A DNA stretch of 64,000 nt from Ascarosepion bandense (taxonomy: Eukaryota; Mollusca; Cephalopoda; Sepiida; Sepiidae): assembly GCA_037127315.1 (NCBI GenBank), contig JBBBDQ010000401.1, forward strand, positions 526,001-590,000, in the 5' to 3' direction. This document shows positions 11,728-23,235 of this stretch, piece by piece (position 1 is the first letter of the stretch; each line of letters opens with the position of its first letter). Below the pieces are notes generated by a model, which was not told the origin of the DNA, made no database searches, and was given only the letters and a program-made list of their open reading frames with translations. A program made the position numbers and the translations under genes.

Positions 11728-11930
11728 CCTTAAAAAAAAAAAAAAAAAAAAAAACTATGCTGACTGTTGTTAAAAAAAAAAAAAAAAAACTATGCTGACT
11801 GTTGTTAAAAAAAAAAAAAAAAACTATGCTGACTGTTGTTAAAAAAAAAAAAAAAAAACTATGCTGACTGTTGTTAAAAAAAAAAAAAAAACTATGCTGA
11901 CTGTTGTTAAAAAAAAAACTATGCTGATTG
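11728..11930. repeat. tandem array of A-run plus 'ctatgctgactgttgtt'
   Basis: Five or so units, each a run of A followed by 'ctatgctgactgttgtt', spaced about 34 bp. The sequence just before the first and just after the last unit is the same LINE segment, so the array separates a duplicated LINE start. Confidence 0.9.
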
Positions 11931-11932
11931 TG

Positions 11933-12880
11933 ATTCTACTGAGGATTGAACTCACCATCCTTGGCTAACAAATTTCTGAAGCTATTAGACTCCTATTCTT
12001 CTATATAATGGATGTTATTTAATTAGTGAGGCCCTTGATGATACACTACCACAAGAACCATAGCATTAGATATATCAAAGATCTTCAACAAGATGTGGTA
12101 CAAAGTGGGGAAAAGACATTTAATACTTCTAAAACCAAACTGGTTACATTCTAACACCATTGATCAGACCCTGAACTACCACCAATCCCAATGAACAAAT
12201 GTCCCCTTGAGAAGGTCTTGTGCTTTGAGAGTATAATGGCCTCAGCCTCACATGTGACAAGTGGAATTCCCATATACAATCCATCACTAAAGATGCAGGT
12301 AAAATGATCAGCTCTCTATACTTTCCCCAGTAAGTACCTGACACCTCATTCTCTATCTATAAGAGCCAGCTCAGGCTAAAAAAAGAGTGCTGTTGCCATG
12401 TCCTGGCAGGAGCTGGCCAGACCTCATTTTCCAGTCTTGATAGAGTATCTTTGAGTCTTTGTTGGAGAAAAATTATTTTACACATTCCAACCTCTCTCTC
12501 ATAGATCAGACGTGAAGAGTCTCCCACAGCTCTATCACTAACACCATAGAAAGTGCTTAGATGAACTGAATTTCCTGATTCCATGGCTAGGACTTGGCAT
12601 GCCAATTACATAGTAGCAAACCACCCAAACTCCCTCCGTATTCCATCGGCAAGAAGAAAGTTCCACTGAAACAGCTTCTTACTGCAAACCACTGCCCTAT
12701 GGAACAAACTCCTAACAGGGTGTTTCCCCAATCACTACAATCTTGACCTATTCAAGTCTAGAGTCAATCGTTATTTTCTCCTATCCATATAAACTATCCC
12801 TTAATATAACACACTACCTCAAGTGGTCCCTGGGCCTTGTATAAATAAGCCACAGCAGTATCTTGTCTCCCTTCCTGCCA
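11933..12880 (+). pseudogene. second Jockey-type LINE, RT-to-C-terminus remnant
   Basis: After the duplicated segment, the translation shows 'FNTSKTKLVTF', then 'SDPELPPIPMNKCPLEKVLC', a 'TSGIPIYNPSLK' block, 'SLSIRASSG' and 'LPYGTNS*QGVSPITTILTY'. These match the post-RT half of a Jockey-like lineage distinct from the 8.25-kb family. Stops and a shift every 100-200 bp show it is dead. The 3' end carries 'cctcaagtggtccctgggcc', like the tail near 60.25 kb. Confidence 0.75.
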
Positions 12881-12899
12881 AAGAGGATTTAACGTTTAG

Positions 12900-13700
12900 G
12901 CATTATTTAAGTCTCTGGAAATTTCTCCTCAGTAAACATTCTTCTGGTGAATTGTCTGTTTATTGAGCAAAATCCTGTGGATGTGCAGGTGGTATAGCTG
13001 TTACTGGTACAAAAAAATGGAAATGGGAGGTTAAGTTCAAGTTCTGGTTAATATAATTGTGTTCACTTCCCACAAAATTCTTTTGGGAAAGACATGAATA
13101 CATCTTTTCAAACTTTGCAACACATTTTGAATGAGGAAAAGAGGCAAAGTGGTATCAACAAATTTGCATCACATGTTGGAAACAAGAAGAGTGACAAGGA
13201 ACAGTATCAAAGCAAATTTGCATCAGACTTTAGACAGAGTTGGGTGAGGGAAGAGGCAAAGAATCATTCAGTCTTGTAATAATGACATATTTGTTGCTGA
13301 GTACCTCTATTGAGTACATGACAACTAACCTGAAGTGGAAGTATCTATGTATCAATGACATCAAGTAAGGAAGAACAGGTTTTGTTTGGTAAAATCATTG
13401 GAGACTTAGATGAGTGGAAAGATCAAATAATGATATTCAATCTACAGAATAATGAAGTAATTCATAAAACATTTAGCAGCTTATGGTTTGAATTAGTAGC
13501 TGCTGCTTCTTGATGAAGCTAAGTTTTCATAAGTTCTACACTAGAAGTTTATTTTTCTTTAATTCTTAGTTCCTGCTTTCATGTCAACTAGGATCTTCAA
13601 AAATTCAAATGCAATGTTAATCATTAACTGTTTTCTTGAATCCTATTTTTTTTTTTTTTTGTCCTTTCTTTCACTTTCAATAATCCCTTGCAGCCAAGAA
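12900..13700. other. no recognised feature
   Basis: About 800 bp of moderately AT-rich sequence. A 61-codon plus-strand frame at 13094-13279 has no recognisable motif, splice context or promoter. Nothing else was recognised. Confidence 0.4.
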
Positions 13701-13729
13701 GTTTTTATTCCTTTTCTGGAGGTGAGATT

Positions 13730-14600
13730 TTTTTTTTTATAACCATAAAGGCATTTTACTGCCATTGTTTTGCAGGAGGTTACAAAGGAGGAAAGTTATA
13801 AAAGTGACAGGTTATAAGGAGTGTCAGGAAGTGGGTAAGAGAAGGATGAGAATACTGATGAGAGTGCAGTGGATGAAGAAAGGAGTATGAGAGAGAGAGA
13901 GAGAGAGGATGCAAGTTAGTGAGATAGGAGATGACTATTGACTTTACATTTAAATTCTTGAAGATTATAGCTGTCAGGGAAGCAAAAGCAAGTAAATGGA
14001 AGGGAATTCCACAGGTGGAAAGTGCAAGAAAAGAAGCTGATGGAGTAGAAATTGAGTTTACATTTTATTGGTTTAACAGTAAAAGGGTGGGACCTAGTTG
14101 CTAATCTTGTGGCTCAAGTAAATTCATATATAGGGGGCACCAGTGAGCTAAGTTCATCAGAGCAGAAGCCGTGAAAGTATTTGTAGAAGAGACACAGGGA
14201 TGCCATATTGCGCTGGTGAGAAAGTGACTGTATTTGAACTGCCAAATCGGGATCTATCACATTACAGATTCTCTGTTGGATTTTGTCAAAGACCCCTAGG
14301 TGGATAGCAAGAGCACCTGACCAGATATGACGGCAGTATTCAATGCTTTATTTAGATTTATATATGTGCAAGATTCTTTCAGGCGAAAAAAACTTCCTGG
14401 TCCTACACAGAGAACAACTTTCATAGCAGCAGATTTAGCCATAGATTCTATATAGCCATTCCACTTGAGGTTGGTTGAGAGAGTTAAGCCAAGGAGGTGC
14501 AGTGTTTTAAAATAAAATTCTTGGTAAATAGCAAAATTAAAGCATTTAAATGTGGGTAAGATAGTTTAAAATTGGTAGAATTGTAGGGAGTCCCTAATTG
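13730..14600 (-). pseudogene. Jockey-type LINE, C-terminal ORF2 remnant
   Basis: Reverse-complement reading gives the same ordered blocks as the 8.25-kb copy: 'TLSTNLKWNGYIESMAKSAA', a 'ESCTYINLNKALNTAVISGQ' region and the C-terminal module. It includes the 3'-UTR side 'ttcttgaagattatagctgt' near 13957. It has a (GA)n tract at 13888-13908. Non-functional because of stops and indels. Confidence 0.75.
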
Positions 14601-14888
14601 AAAAACAATCTATTGCCAACAATGTACAGAATCACTCATGCCATCTGACCTGAAGATCTGTGCTTGGCTTATCAATTAAACAAGATTGTGAAATCACAAG
14701 TTTCCTCACAATGAAAGATTGTATAGCTCCATTCAATAGATTGAGGATAACAACTTCAGATAAGAAAAAGTTAAAAAACCTGAAAATTTAAGGTTGGAAA
14801 CAGTTCTTAAATCACCAAGTTGATCATCATACATATCTATTTATATAAGGATTATTAATATTGCTTTTCCAAACAAATCACCTTGTTG

Positions 14889-14889
<1 letters not shown>

Positions 14890-14930
<41 letters not shown>
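14890..14930. repeat. (GT)n microsatellite
   Basis: About 41 bp of alternating GT. Confidence 0.95.
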
Positions 14931-14935
<5 letters not shown>

Positions 14936-15077
14936 GAAAGGGAATGGATTTTTTTTTTTTATTAATCTGACAGATTATTTTTAGTAAAAAATCATTCAAG
15001 TACAAGTATCAACTAAAAATAACGTTTTATACATCTCAAACATTTATCTCCCACCATCAATTTTACATCATTTAATA

Positions 15078-15460
15078 GTGGAAATGGAGTATTGAAAGTT
15101 TTTTTGAAATAGAAAGATGAGCATGTGATTTCCAGTCACACATAGCAAGTGAGAGAGCTTGGAATAAATGCTCTTTTTTTCAAAACAAAACTTCAACGTA
15201 AGTCAAAACATGAAAAAATAACAGCAGCAGAGACAAAAACACTCTTCAAAATGGCTATAGAAATGGGTGAAAGTGCTTGAAATGATAAAAATCATGAATA
15301 ACTTTTATAATCCTCATTTCCAACGAAATAGAAAACATTAGGATGCTGGAAAAACTTAAATCTTTCTTGTCAATGAAACATGCTTGAAAGAAAGGTTTTG
15401 TATATTATTGTCCTCTCCCATCATTTTTTATGTATAAGGGCGCAGCAATTCAGTTTTTTT
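15078..15460 (+). repeat. unnamed dispersed repeat, copy A
   Basis: Shares an ordered series of blocks with 53.39-53.75 kb in the same orientation: 'ggagtattgaa', 'aatagaaagatg', 'agagcttggaat', 'gcagagacaaaaacac', 'gaaatgataaaaat' and a 'gctggaaaaact' end. No frame, A/B box or inverted ends were seen. Family unknown. Confidence 0.6.
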
Positions 15461-15636
15461 AGAATGAAACAGCCAGACTACCCACACATGATTTGATTAG
15501 TGAAAGCTTGTGCAGAACCATTCACATTTTTTGAATGAGCCAAATGCAGGCAACTAGTACCCATGATGTGTCAAAAGGTTCCCTCCAAACAACTTTCCTC
15601 AGGTTGTTTTCAGAGTTGTCCTCCTCGTCTTAGACC

Positions 15637-15790
15637 AGTTGCCACCCAAGCCTATACAACCCAGTTTTTCCCACCATTTACTTATTGCTAAGAGAAGAGG
15701 AGATGGATTCATACCTTTTCCAAGGGTATTTTCATATTAGTGAAGGTAATAAACTCAGCTCTCCCTTTCCTCAACTTGAGTCACACTCCA
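15637..15790 (-). repeat. decayed tRNA-type SINE body
   Basis: Contains 'ccagttgccacccaagcct', 'gagatggattcatacc' and 'ccaagggtattttcatatta', the complement of the central body of the intact SINE at 48.40 kb. Head and tail are not recognisable. Confidence 0.65.
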
Positions 15791-15986
15791 TTACTCCAAT
15801 GTGCTCCCCAGCCCCATATATATTCACTGGTTTTATGTGGACTCCTCTCCCATTAATCTCATAATTGTTCAAGGACATCTTAAGCTGCTACACTAATAAT
15901 TTTTTTTTTTTTTTGAGGGAATACTATTTTTTGACATGACTTTATATGCGCCAGTTGCTTAAAAAAAAAATAAAATAAATAAATAT

Positions 15987-16061
15987 AGGGTGACCCAAAA
16001 ACAAAAAAAAAACGGGAATTTTTTAAGTGTGTATTGGCAGACAGGAGTTTTTTGGGTCACC

Positions 16062-16063
<2 letters not shown>
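15987..16063. mobile_element. 77-bp mini-MITE with mariner-like ends
   Basis: Ends are inverted copies: 'agggtgacccaaaaa' and 'tttttgggtcaccct'. The interior is only about 45 bp. It sits in TA-rich sequence, as expected for Tc1/mariner derivatives, which insert at TA. It cannot encode a transposase. Confidence 0.75.
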
Positions 16064-16100
<37 letters not shown>

Positions 16101-16238
16101 CTGATAATTCAATTTTAAGGGTAGTAAGACACTAAAACTGAAAAAAAAATTTTTATTAAGGAAAGAAAAAAAAACAAAAAGACACTAACTTGATGATCTG
16201 CCCTTTTTTGGTTTCAGTACATCCCATCCCTGGGATTT

Positions 16239-16538
16239 GCATTGTGGTGCAATAGATACTGGCTCAGAACGATTCAGAGAGCCGAAATCAAATTCCTGTC
16301 AAATTCATTTAATTCACTTACACACAAATACTCTTGAGAAAGGGTATGAATCCATCTCTTCTCCCTCCAGCTATAGGTTGAATAGCAGAACAGATTGAGT
16401 TCTATAACCTTGATTGGCAACCAGTCTACTGCAGAAAGAAATGGCAACCCATTACAGAAAAATCTTGTCTAGTCAGTCATGGATCAAAAAAGATATGATC
16501 ACCCAAGCATGTATCATGTATAGCAATTCACTGACTGA
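16239..16538 (+). repeat. tRNA-derived SINE
   Basis: The head 'gcattgtggtgcaatag' is an A-box-like variant of 'gcgttgtggcgcagtgg' at 48.4 kb. It continues through the shared body ('aaatactcttgagaaaggg', 'ggcaaccagtctactgca') to the conserved tail ending 'ctgactga'. About 300 bp, with many CpG-to-TpG/CpA changes, so it is an older copy. Confidence 0.85.
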
Positions 16539-16924
16539 CCTATCCTCAAAACTAATTTCTGCCTGCCACTCAACAGCCTCTTCAATAATTGCTCAATCAG
16601 AAAGTTGAACTGGTTTATTGCCAAATTAAAGAAAACAAGTTTTCAAATTACAACATCCATCTCTACTTTCAATATGAAAGTTGATTTGAAAGAAAATTAT
16701 CCAATAATTATCCAGCTTTTTAACAACTTTTTTCTTTTTTAGTAACTTTGCCGATATAGATCTCTCTTCTCAAGACACCTGTTATTGTAAGAAACTAAGC
16801 AAGTGAGACATCACTTAAAATATTTATATTATTTACAGTTGGAATAACATCCTCATCTTTGTCGTTAGAATCAGAATGTTTCAGCATGAAAGATAAGAAT
16901 TGTAAATAATAATAGACTAAACTA

Positions 16925-17110
16925 TCGCCCAGTTCACACTCCACCCACATCTATTGAACAGGTGAAGAGGCTCATCCCTTGTTTCCTGTTTAGGATGCGG
17001 TTTCCGGTTTTCTCTTTTCTAATCTTCTCACTCTTACGTAGCCCCTGCGCATCAGTGGCGTTATCACCTTGCTTGGGGTGATATGAATAAAAAATAAAAA
17101 AATAAAAAAA
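16925..17110 (+). repeat. LINE 3'-UTR fragment (type with 'ccttgtttcctgtttaggat')
   Basis: Contains 'cttgtttcctgtttaggat', 'gtttccggttttctc' and 'caccttgcttggggtgat' followed by an A/AT tail. The same module occurs in the opposite orientation at 29.26, 30.54, 48.95, 50.81 and 52.81 kb and in the same orientation at 51.76 kb. Non-coding. Confidence 0.7.
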
Positions 17111-17426
17111 AAAACCTCATGCCAGAAATTCAGGTTTGCAATTTCATTCCTTATAAAGAGCACAATTAGGTAAAATTTTGAAATATCATAATGGCATTTT
17201 ATTGGATAATAAGATTAATCAATATAAATTGAAATAATAAAGAAAACATCATTTTTATTGAATTCTTACATCATGAACCACCAAAGATAAGACCAAAGTT
17301 GAATGACATAAAATTTAATAAAGTATATCAATATTTTCTCTTTTTATTCAGACTACTGTCTTTCTATTTGTTGCTATTATGACTTAACTTCAGCCATTGT
17401 GTTCTACAGCCTTCCTCAAGTGTATA

Positions 17427-18050
17427 TACAAAGTGGGATGAAGGAATTTAATGTCTAAACATGCAAAAATGAAAATAAAACTGACATCTCGTTTTAATAG
17501 ATAGATTTACAAAAATCTGCACCATGGCACACAGCAAAAGAACTCCATTCTCCTACAGGGTCTCAGACTCAACATGGAGTCTGACATCAAGTACCTTGAT
17601 GCCCTGGGTCAAGATAGTCACTGCTGGAAGAATTGATGTCTGGCAACAGGACTCTGCACCATGCCACACAAGCAGGAGCGCCCAGTCATGGTTGCCAGAC
17701 AATTTCTGTAACCAAATCACCCATTACATCGGCAACCCCATTGATCATTATGTGGGGCACAGTTGAGCAAAAAAAACCAACAAAACTCTTTTTAACACCA
17801 AAGATGAACTGAACGCAAAGATTATGGCAGCATTCACCAATGTAAATAAGGAAACAGTGAAGAAGAGTTGCAGGAGATTCCAAATCATTTGGCAGCAGTA
17901 GTTGAGACCAATGACAATTTTATTGAATAAATTTAGTCATTTATTTTGAGATATCTTTGTGTAATTTTAGTAAATATATCTGTTAAAATGATGTCAGTTA
18001 TTTTCATTTTTTTTTGCGGGGGGGGGGGGGGGTCATTCAGACAAAAAATT
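17427..18050 (+). mobile_element. internally deleted mariner-type element, copy 2, with duplicated inverted 3' end
   Basis: Coding remnants include 'WQQDSAPCHTSRSAQSWLPD', 'NFCNQITHYIGNPIDHYVGH' and a C-terminal 'AAFTNVNKE' part, all characteristic of this IS630-Tc1-mariner lineage. The left end, starting 'tacaaagtgggatgaagg', is not the family's normal 5' end. Through 'atgaaaataaaactgacatc' it is the complement of the family's 3' UTR and terminus. The element is thus bounded by two copies of the same end. The right terminus is degraded after a G-run at 18017-18032. Confidence 0.8.
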
Positions 18051-18339
18051 ATCAAAATGAGTAAAAGAATAATTTAGCAGTTAAAATTAGTCATCTTCAA
18101 ATTAATCATCAGATCACAGACAAAAAATAAGCTGATCCCATTTACTGACAGTATTCAAGAAAAAAAATTCCTATTTTAGTTATGAACTTTCAACTGGTAG
18201 AATAGTTCATTTTTACCTATTAAATATGATTCCTGAATTTCCGGGATGAAGAGTTATTTACCTTTTGACTAATATCCTCAACTTTTTTTTTTTTTTTCCA
18301 CAACATTCCAGAGGTTATACATTCTGGCTTTCTTTAGGT

Positions 18340-18570
18340 GTCTTATGAATTTGGTGACATGATTGTGAGTTCAATCCCTGGGGCGGGTCATAAAAACAAA
18401 CCCAGTGGAAACAAGACTAGTTGCAAGTAAGCAGGAATTAAAAATAAGGAAGAACAAAATAGAACATCCCTAAATATAGCCGAATGAGAATAATCTACCT
18501 CTATAAATGAATATGAAATTCCTTGAAGGTTTCTTAGAACAAATACCTGAAGAAAGCCAGAAAGTACAAC
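18340..18570 (+). repeat. SINE-like repeat with B-box-like head, copy A
   Basis: 'gaatttggtgacatgattg' and 'gagttcaatccctggg' followed by 'cagtggaaacaag' match 'gaatttagtgacttagtaat', 'agttcaatcctgg' and 'cagtgggaacagg' at 34.94 kb. 'gttcaatcc' resembles a pol III B box. Both copies end near 'gaaattcctt(g/a)a(a)gg'. Confidence 0.55.
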
Positions 18571-18659
18571 AGTCAAAATGTAATAATTTCCAGATGACTT
18601 AGTTATCTTCTTTTTAACTCAAATTTAAGTTTTTTGTTCACCAAAAACTTAAGAGTTAA

Positions 18660-18830
18660 AAGGAGATAACCACGACTACTGGAATGAGAACATTCTACCC
18701 CAATGATTGAGATAATTCAGTTCGAAATTCTGATCACTGGAAGAAGGTCATGGCAAAGATGAAGACAACGGTCTGAATAATGTAAATAATTACAATACCT
18801 CATCTCAGGAATATAGACAAATTTGAGTAC
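18660..18830 (+). repeat. SINE-2 tail
   Basis: 'ggagataaccacgactac', 'aatgagaacattctacccca' and 'gatgaagacaacggtctgaa' match the tails at 45.1-45.27 kb and 49.3-49.54 kb. The tRNA-like head is missing here. Confidence 0.6.
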
Positions 18831-18841
18831 ATTAGTCAGAA

Positions 18842-19140
18842 TGTGCATCGTGGTGCAATGGATATCGGCTCAGAATGAGAAATTGGGGAGCCGAGTTTGA
18901 ATTCCAGTCAAATTTCTTGCATTCACTTATGCACAAATACCCTTGGGAAAGGTATTAATCTGTCTCTTCCCTCCAGTTATGGGTTAAATAATAGGACAGA
19001 TTGGGTTCTATAGCCTTGGTTGGCAACCAATCTACTGCAGAAAGCAATGGCAACCTACTGCGTGATAATCTTCTGCCCAGTCAGTCATGTCTCTTTCGAG
19101 ACATGATCACCATGTATCACACATGGCACTTAAATGACTG
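18842..19140 (+). repeat. tRNA-derived SINE with target-site duplication
   Basis: Full head-body-tail copy: 'gtgcatcgtggtgcaatgg' A-box region, 'ccgagtttgaattcc' B-box region, body, and tail with 'tctctttcgagacatgat'. Flanked by 'agtcagaa' at 18834-18841 and 19141-19148, a probable 8-bp target-site duplication. Confidence 0.88.
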
Positions 19141-19149
19141 AGTCAGAAC

Positions 19150-21430
19150 ATAAATAACGTGAATAAATTTTACATACAAGTTCCCTTCACAGAAATCTAT
19201 ATTTAAATAAAGATCACCATAGTTCTCTCTATTGAAATTTATATTTTCCAATCTAGACATTAAAGAGCTTGTTCTGTATTTTTTTTTTTTTTGCTTGGTT
19301 ATGTAAGGCCAAAGTAAAGTTTTCACATTTTTCTCAGTTAAAGTCATTTTATTATAATGGATTATCATATTTTTCAGTTTTTAAATACTTTTATGCCCAC
19401 TCTCCTTTACATATACAAAAACCCACAACACCAAATTAAACTTGAATTGTTAGTAAAAACCAATTTGTCCAGATGAACAACTTCACATTGTCATTACAAC
19501 ATTTCATGAGTTGTGCCATCTGGTTATTTTTTGCAATAATTTTACATAATCCCCAGTGTGATTAAATGACTTTTTTGTTCACTGAATATTCTTTCTAACA
19601 GGCTCTTATATGAGGCTCATTTCTATGCTGGGTCTCCTATGCAAGTTATTAGAGCCATGTATGTGCAGCAAGTTTCCTCCACCAAATTATCCTTGTAAAT
19701 AATAAGTATTGGATAAATCAATAGAATTACCTTGTCATTAGCTTAATCCCTGGGATAGGTAATGCAAAAAAGATACACTGTTTAAGTAGATGAGATATGA
19801 CAAATTAATGAATAACTAATGGGCAATGTTTTACCTTTATGCCCTCTCCGCCAAAAAAACTTAGGGTGTCAAAAATATGAATTTTCTGTTGACACAGCTA
19901 TTACTTTAACCTACCAAGGCTCCATCAATCATTTTTATTTACAAGATTATAAAAATATATGGATCAAGTACCAATAAACCAATAAACCAACAAAATTTTC
20001 AACAAATTATGTTCTTAGGAATGTTTGGTAAACCAAATGGTGAATAAAGACATTAACATATTTGGCTCACATTTTTGATTTAGTAAATTTTTATAAATTC
20101 ATGAATTTTTTTTTCATAAATAATTGTTAAATGATAAACATTGTATTATTTCATTTGAATTTTTAGAATGTTGTAAATATAAAATTATTCTTGTAAATAA
20201 ACAATCTAATAGTGTTTAATATTTTTGTTATAAACTCTCCAACAAAGAAAATGTATAAATTCACTTTCATGTGTTTGGGTTTTTATTAAAATTATCACTT
20301 TTTAAAACAAATATTGTCAATAAAGTGAAGATAGTATAAACAGCAGTGTCAAGGGAAAACCCATCCATTTTCTTGCATGCACAAAGGTTAAACTTTGCCA
20401 ACCAACATTATATCCGAATATGGACAACAATACCATTGAAGTTTTCTTAAATCACAATATTACAATTTTTCTTTTTTCTGTTTCTTTAGATTAGCTTTCA
20501 TTTATTAACAGATTTTGGCTCTTATAACAAATTCCTAATCAAAATGTCTGTCACTGTATTACTATTGTTAGCAAAATCAATGTTTAAAAATTCATTTAGT
20601 TTCAGTTTTAATAAATTAGAATTTTATTCATTAATTCATGTATTAAAAGATCTTTTTTTTAATTACTTTGTGGATATTTAAACTGAAACTTTTCAGTGAT
20701 AATGGTTTCTTGTCTTAAAGAAACCGAGAAAAATACTTCTGGGTAATTAGTAACAAACTGGAGTTAAATTTTCAATCCAGATACACCACTTAAAAAATGT
20801 TAATTCAATTTAAATAAAATAGAAACACTGTTTAAACCTATTTGAGAGTAACTATTTTATAGATTATAGAAAGCATTTTCTTTGCTTCTCTCACCTAATT
20901 TTTTTTTTTTAAGTCATAAAAGCCTTCTTCCAGTCATTTGGGAAAAATCGAAGAACAAAAAGAAAAAAAAAAAAAAAGCATTTATGCTGTGGGTTAAGAT
21001 TCACAACAAGAGTTACGTTTTTTTCTATTCTCAACCACTCACAATCTATTAATATGGCAACTCCACCAAAAATGAAGGCTTCTCTGACACTCAATGGAAC
21101 CTGATGGTTCAATCCCAGACCAAAGAAGAAGTCAAAATAGGAAGAGGCTGGATCAGTTACAACAAAAATATACCATGTATATCAAATTTAAATTTAAACT
21201 AAAACAAAAATAGTACCATACTATGATTTACTGCAATTCTATTAATACTACAACTAATGTTATGAATTAAGTAATACCTTAATACTAATGCTATAAATAT
21301 TAGTCTACTAACGATGTTGATATTATTAGTGTTTAAATTACTGATTACTAAGTAACAGGTATTAATGGAAGAACTCCAGATCCAAAGGATAATAATACAA
21401 GTTCAATGATCTAAATAAAATAGAAAATGA
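19150..21430. other. unique-looking AT-rich sequence
   Basis: About 2.3 kb with no recognised repeat family, exon or RNA gene. Short open frames are of random character. It includes homopolymer runs near 19280, 20900 and 20965. Confidence 0.45.
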
Positions 21431-21740
21431 CAATCACAAGATATTATGGGATGTATTAGTCCAGACAGATAATGTCATGAAAGCACTAAGATTCAATCTT
21501 ATTGTTATAGATAAAGAAATTAGAAAGTTCCAAATTGTTGATTTTTTTAAATTTTTTTTTATTACACATAAAGGTGAACTTGAAAAAAAAAAGATTGAGA
21601 AATACGAGGATCTAGTGAAAGAACTGATGGATCTATAGAATATAACTGTTGAAGTAATTCCCAAAGTAATAGGTATGCTTACAACACCACCTAGAAGCTT
21701 TAAAGAGTGCATTGAAAAAAATTGGAATTAAATTAGGATT
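21430..21740 (+). pseudogene. LINE ORF 3' end (PVVIGALGT-type)
   Basis: Plus-strand translation gives 'KIEKYEDLVKELMDL*N', then 'EVIPKVIGMLTTPPRSFKEC' and 'IEKIGI'. This is the conserved C-terminus of a common metazoan LINE, which reads K-Y-(E/Q)-D-L .. V-I-P-V-V-I-G. An internal stop and a T-run insertion mark decay. Confidence 0.75.
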
Positions 21741-22024
21741 GTAGAAAAAAAAAAAACTGTCATTTACTTTGCAGGGGTTTTCCAAAAAGCTCTTGGTTTG
21801 TAAGAGTCTTGCTGACACCATACCCCAAGAAAATAATTTACATTGATTATGTCAATGCACAATACCAACATATTAAATACTAATATTACAGTTTGCCTTT
21901 TTCTACTATTATTATTATTGATAATAATGAAATTATTGATGATATTATTAATGAGGATTAGTTAACCCAGAATGCAGGTTCTGTGTTAAAATTGCCTATA
22001 TTGTATCAGGTTGCACAATGCTAA

Positions 22025-22425
22025 CAATCACTGAATATAAAACCTAGCATGATAGAGTGGGCCAATATCTGCACTAGAAAATAACAACTGTAGGGGAAGG
22101 AAACCGCAAGAAATTGGTATGAACCTCACCTAGACCCAGTTAGAGACAGGATCTGTAACAATTTTATAAGACCTTACAATACATACAGGCAGATAAATCA
22201 AAGCTAATCATCCAGATATCAGGGTCAAAGACCACAAAGGCAGTCCCTGATGATTCTAATGTGTTTTTGAAGATAAAATAATAAAAAATTTTAAAAAAAG
22301 CTAAATTATCTAAATACAAGGATCTTGAAATGGAAATCTTAAAAATGTGGTACATGAGGACATCCATAATTCCAGTTGTAATTGTAGATTAGAAAAGATT
22401 TTTGACCGACTCATTGAAAGAAATT
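22025..22425 (+). pseudogene. second LINE 3' end of related type
   Basis: Translation includes 'WYEPHLDPV', 'KLIIQISGSKTTKAVPD', 'KYKDLEMEILKMWYMRTSII' and 'PVVIVD'. It has the same C-terminal order as the 21.43-kb copy but clearly diverged, so they are separate insertions rather than a tandem duplication. Confidence 0.7.
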
Positions 22426-22540
22426 CCTAGTAGGCCAAAAACCATAAAATGTGATTTTTTTTTTTTTTGTTTTTATGAAAATGATCAGTATCATTTCTGG
22501 CCTTAAGTGAATGGTTGGGACCTGGAAGCAAATGTGTATA

Positions 22541-22844
22541 TCAGTCAGTTAAGTGCCATACGTGATACACGCTTGGGCGATCATGTCTCGAAAGAGACAT
22601 GACTGACTGAAGATTATCCCGCAGTAGGTTGCCATTGCTTTCTGCGGTAGACTGGTTGGTGACCAAGGTTACAGAACCCAATCTGTCCTATTATTTAACC
22701 CATAACTGGGGGGAAGAGACGGATTAATACCTTTCCCAAGGGTATTTGCGCGTAAGTGAATGCAAGGAATTCAACTGGAATTTGAACTTGGCTATCCGAT
22801 TTCTCGTTCCGAGCCGATGTTCACTGCGCCACAACGCACATCCA
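22541..22844 (-). repeat. tRNA-derived SINE with 12-bp target-site duplication
   Basis: Near-complete minus-strand copy: tail at the left ('cagttaagtgccatacgtga'), head at the right ('gttcactgcgccacaacgca'). The flanks 'aaatgtgtatat' at 22530-22541 and 22845-22856 are identical 12-mers, an obvious target-site duplication. Many CpGs are intact, suggesting a young copy. Confidence 0.93.
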
Positions 22845-22876
22845 AAATGTGTATATACATGAATTTTACATAATTT

Positions 22877-22914
<38 letters not shown>

Positions 22915-23000
22915 AAGTTAGAAAATTTATGAGTAATTATCTCTCAGTCATTTTAATAATATATACAAGTAAAATATTTATTTGCATTTAGACAAATTAG

Positions 23001-23235
23001 TGTTATGATATTTACCCATATGGTACATGAACTCTCCCAAATTATATATAAGCAGCAGTTCTGCATTGTAGTGTGAGAGAGTGTGAACAGAATCTATTCC
23101 AGCAGATGACTGACAGCTGGACTATCAGGCTAATAATCATTTATTAGTATGTTTGTACGACTGTCTTTGTTAAATATATTTGTTTAACTATTCCTTCTTT
23201 GTGTCTTTATTACTGGCCCCAACAAGGCCACAATA
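23001..23235 (+). mobile_element. candidate solo LTR-like insertion
   Basis: Flanked by ATTAG at 22996-23000 and 23236-23240. The interior starts 'tgttatgatatt', has a TATA-like 'attatatataagcagcag' at 23041 and a 'ggccccaacaaggccaca' end. LTRs normally end in CA; this reads 'cacaata', so the boundary or the call could be wrong. Confidence 0.35.
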
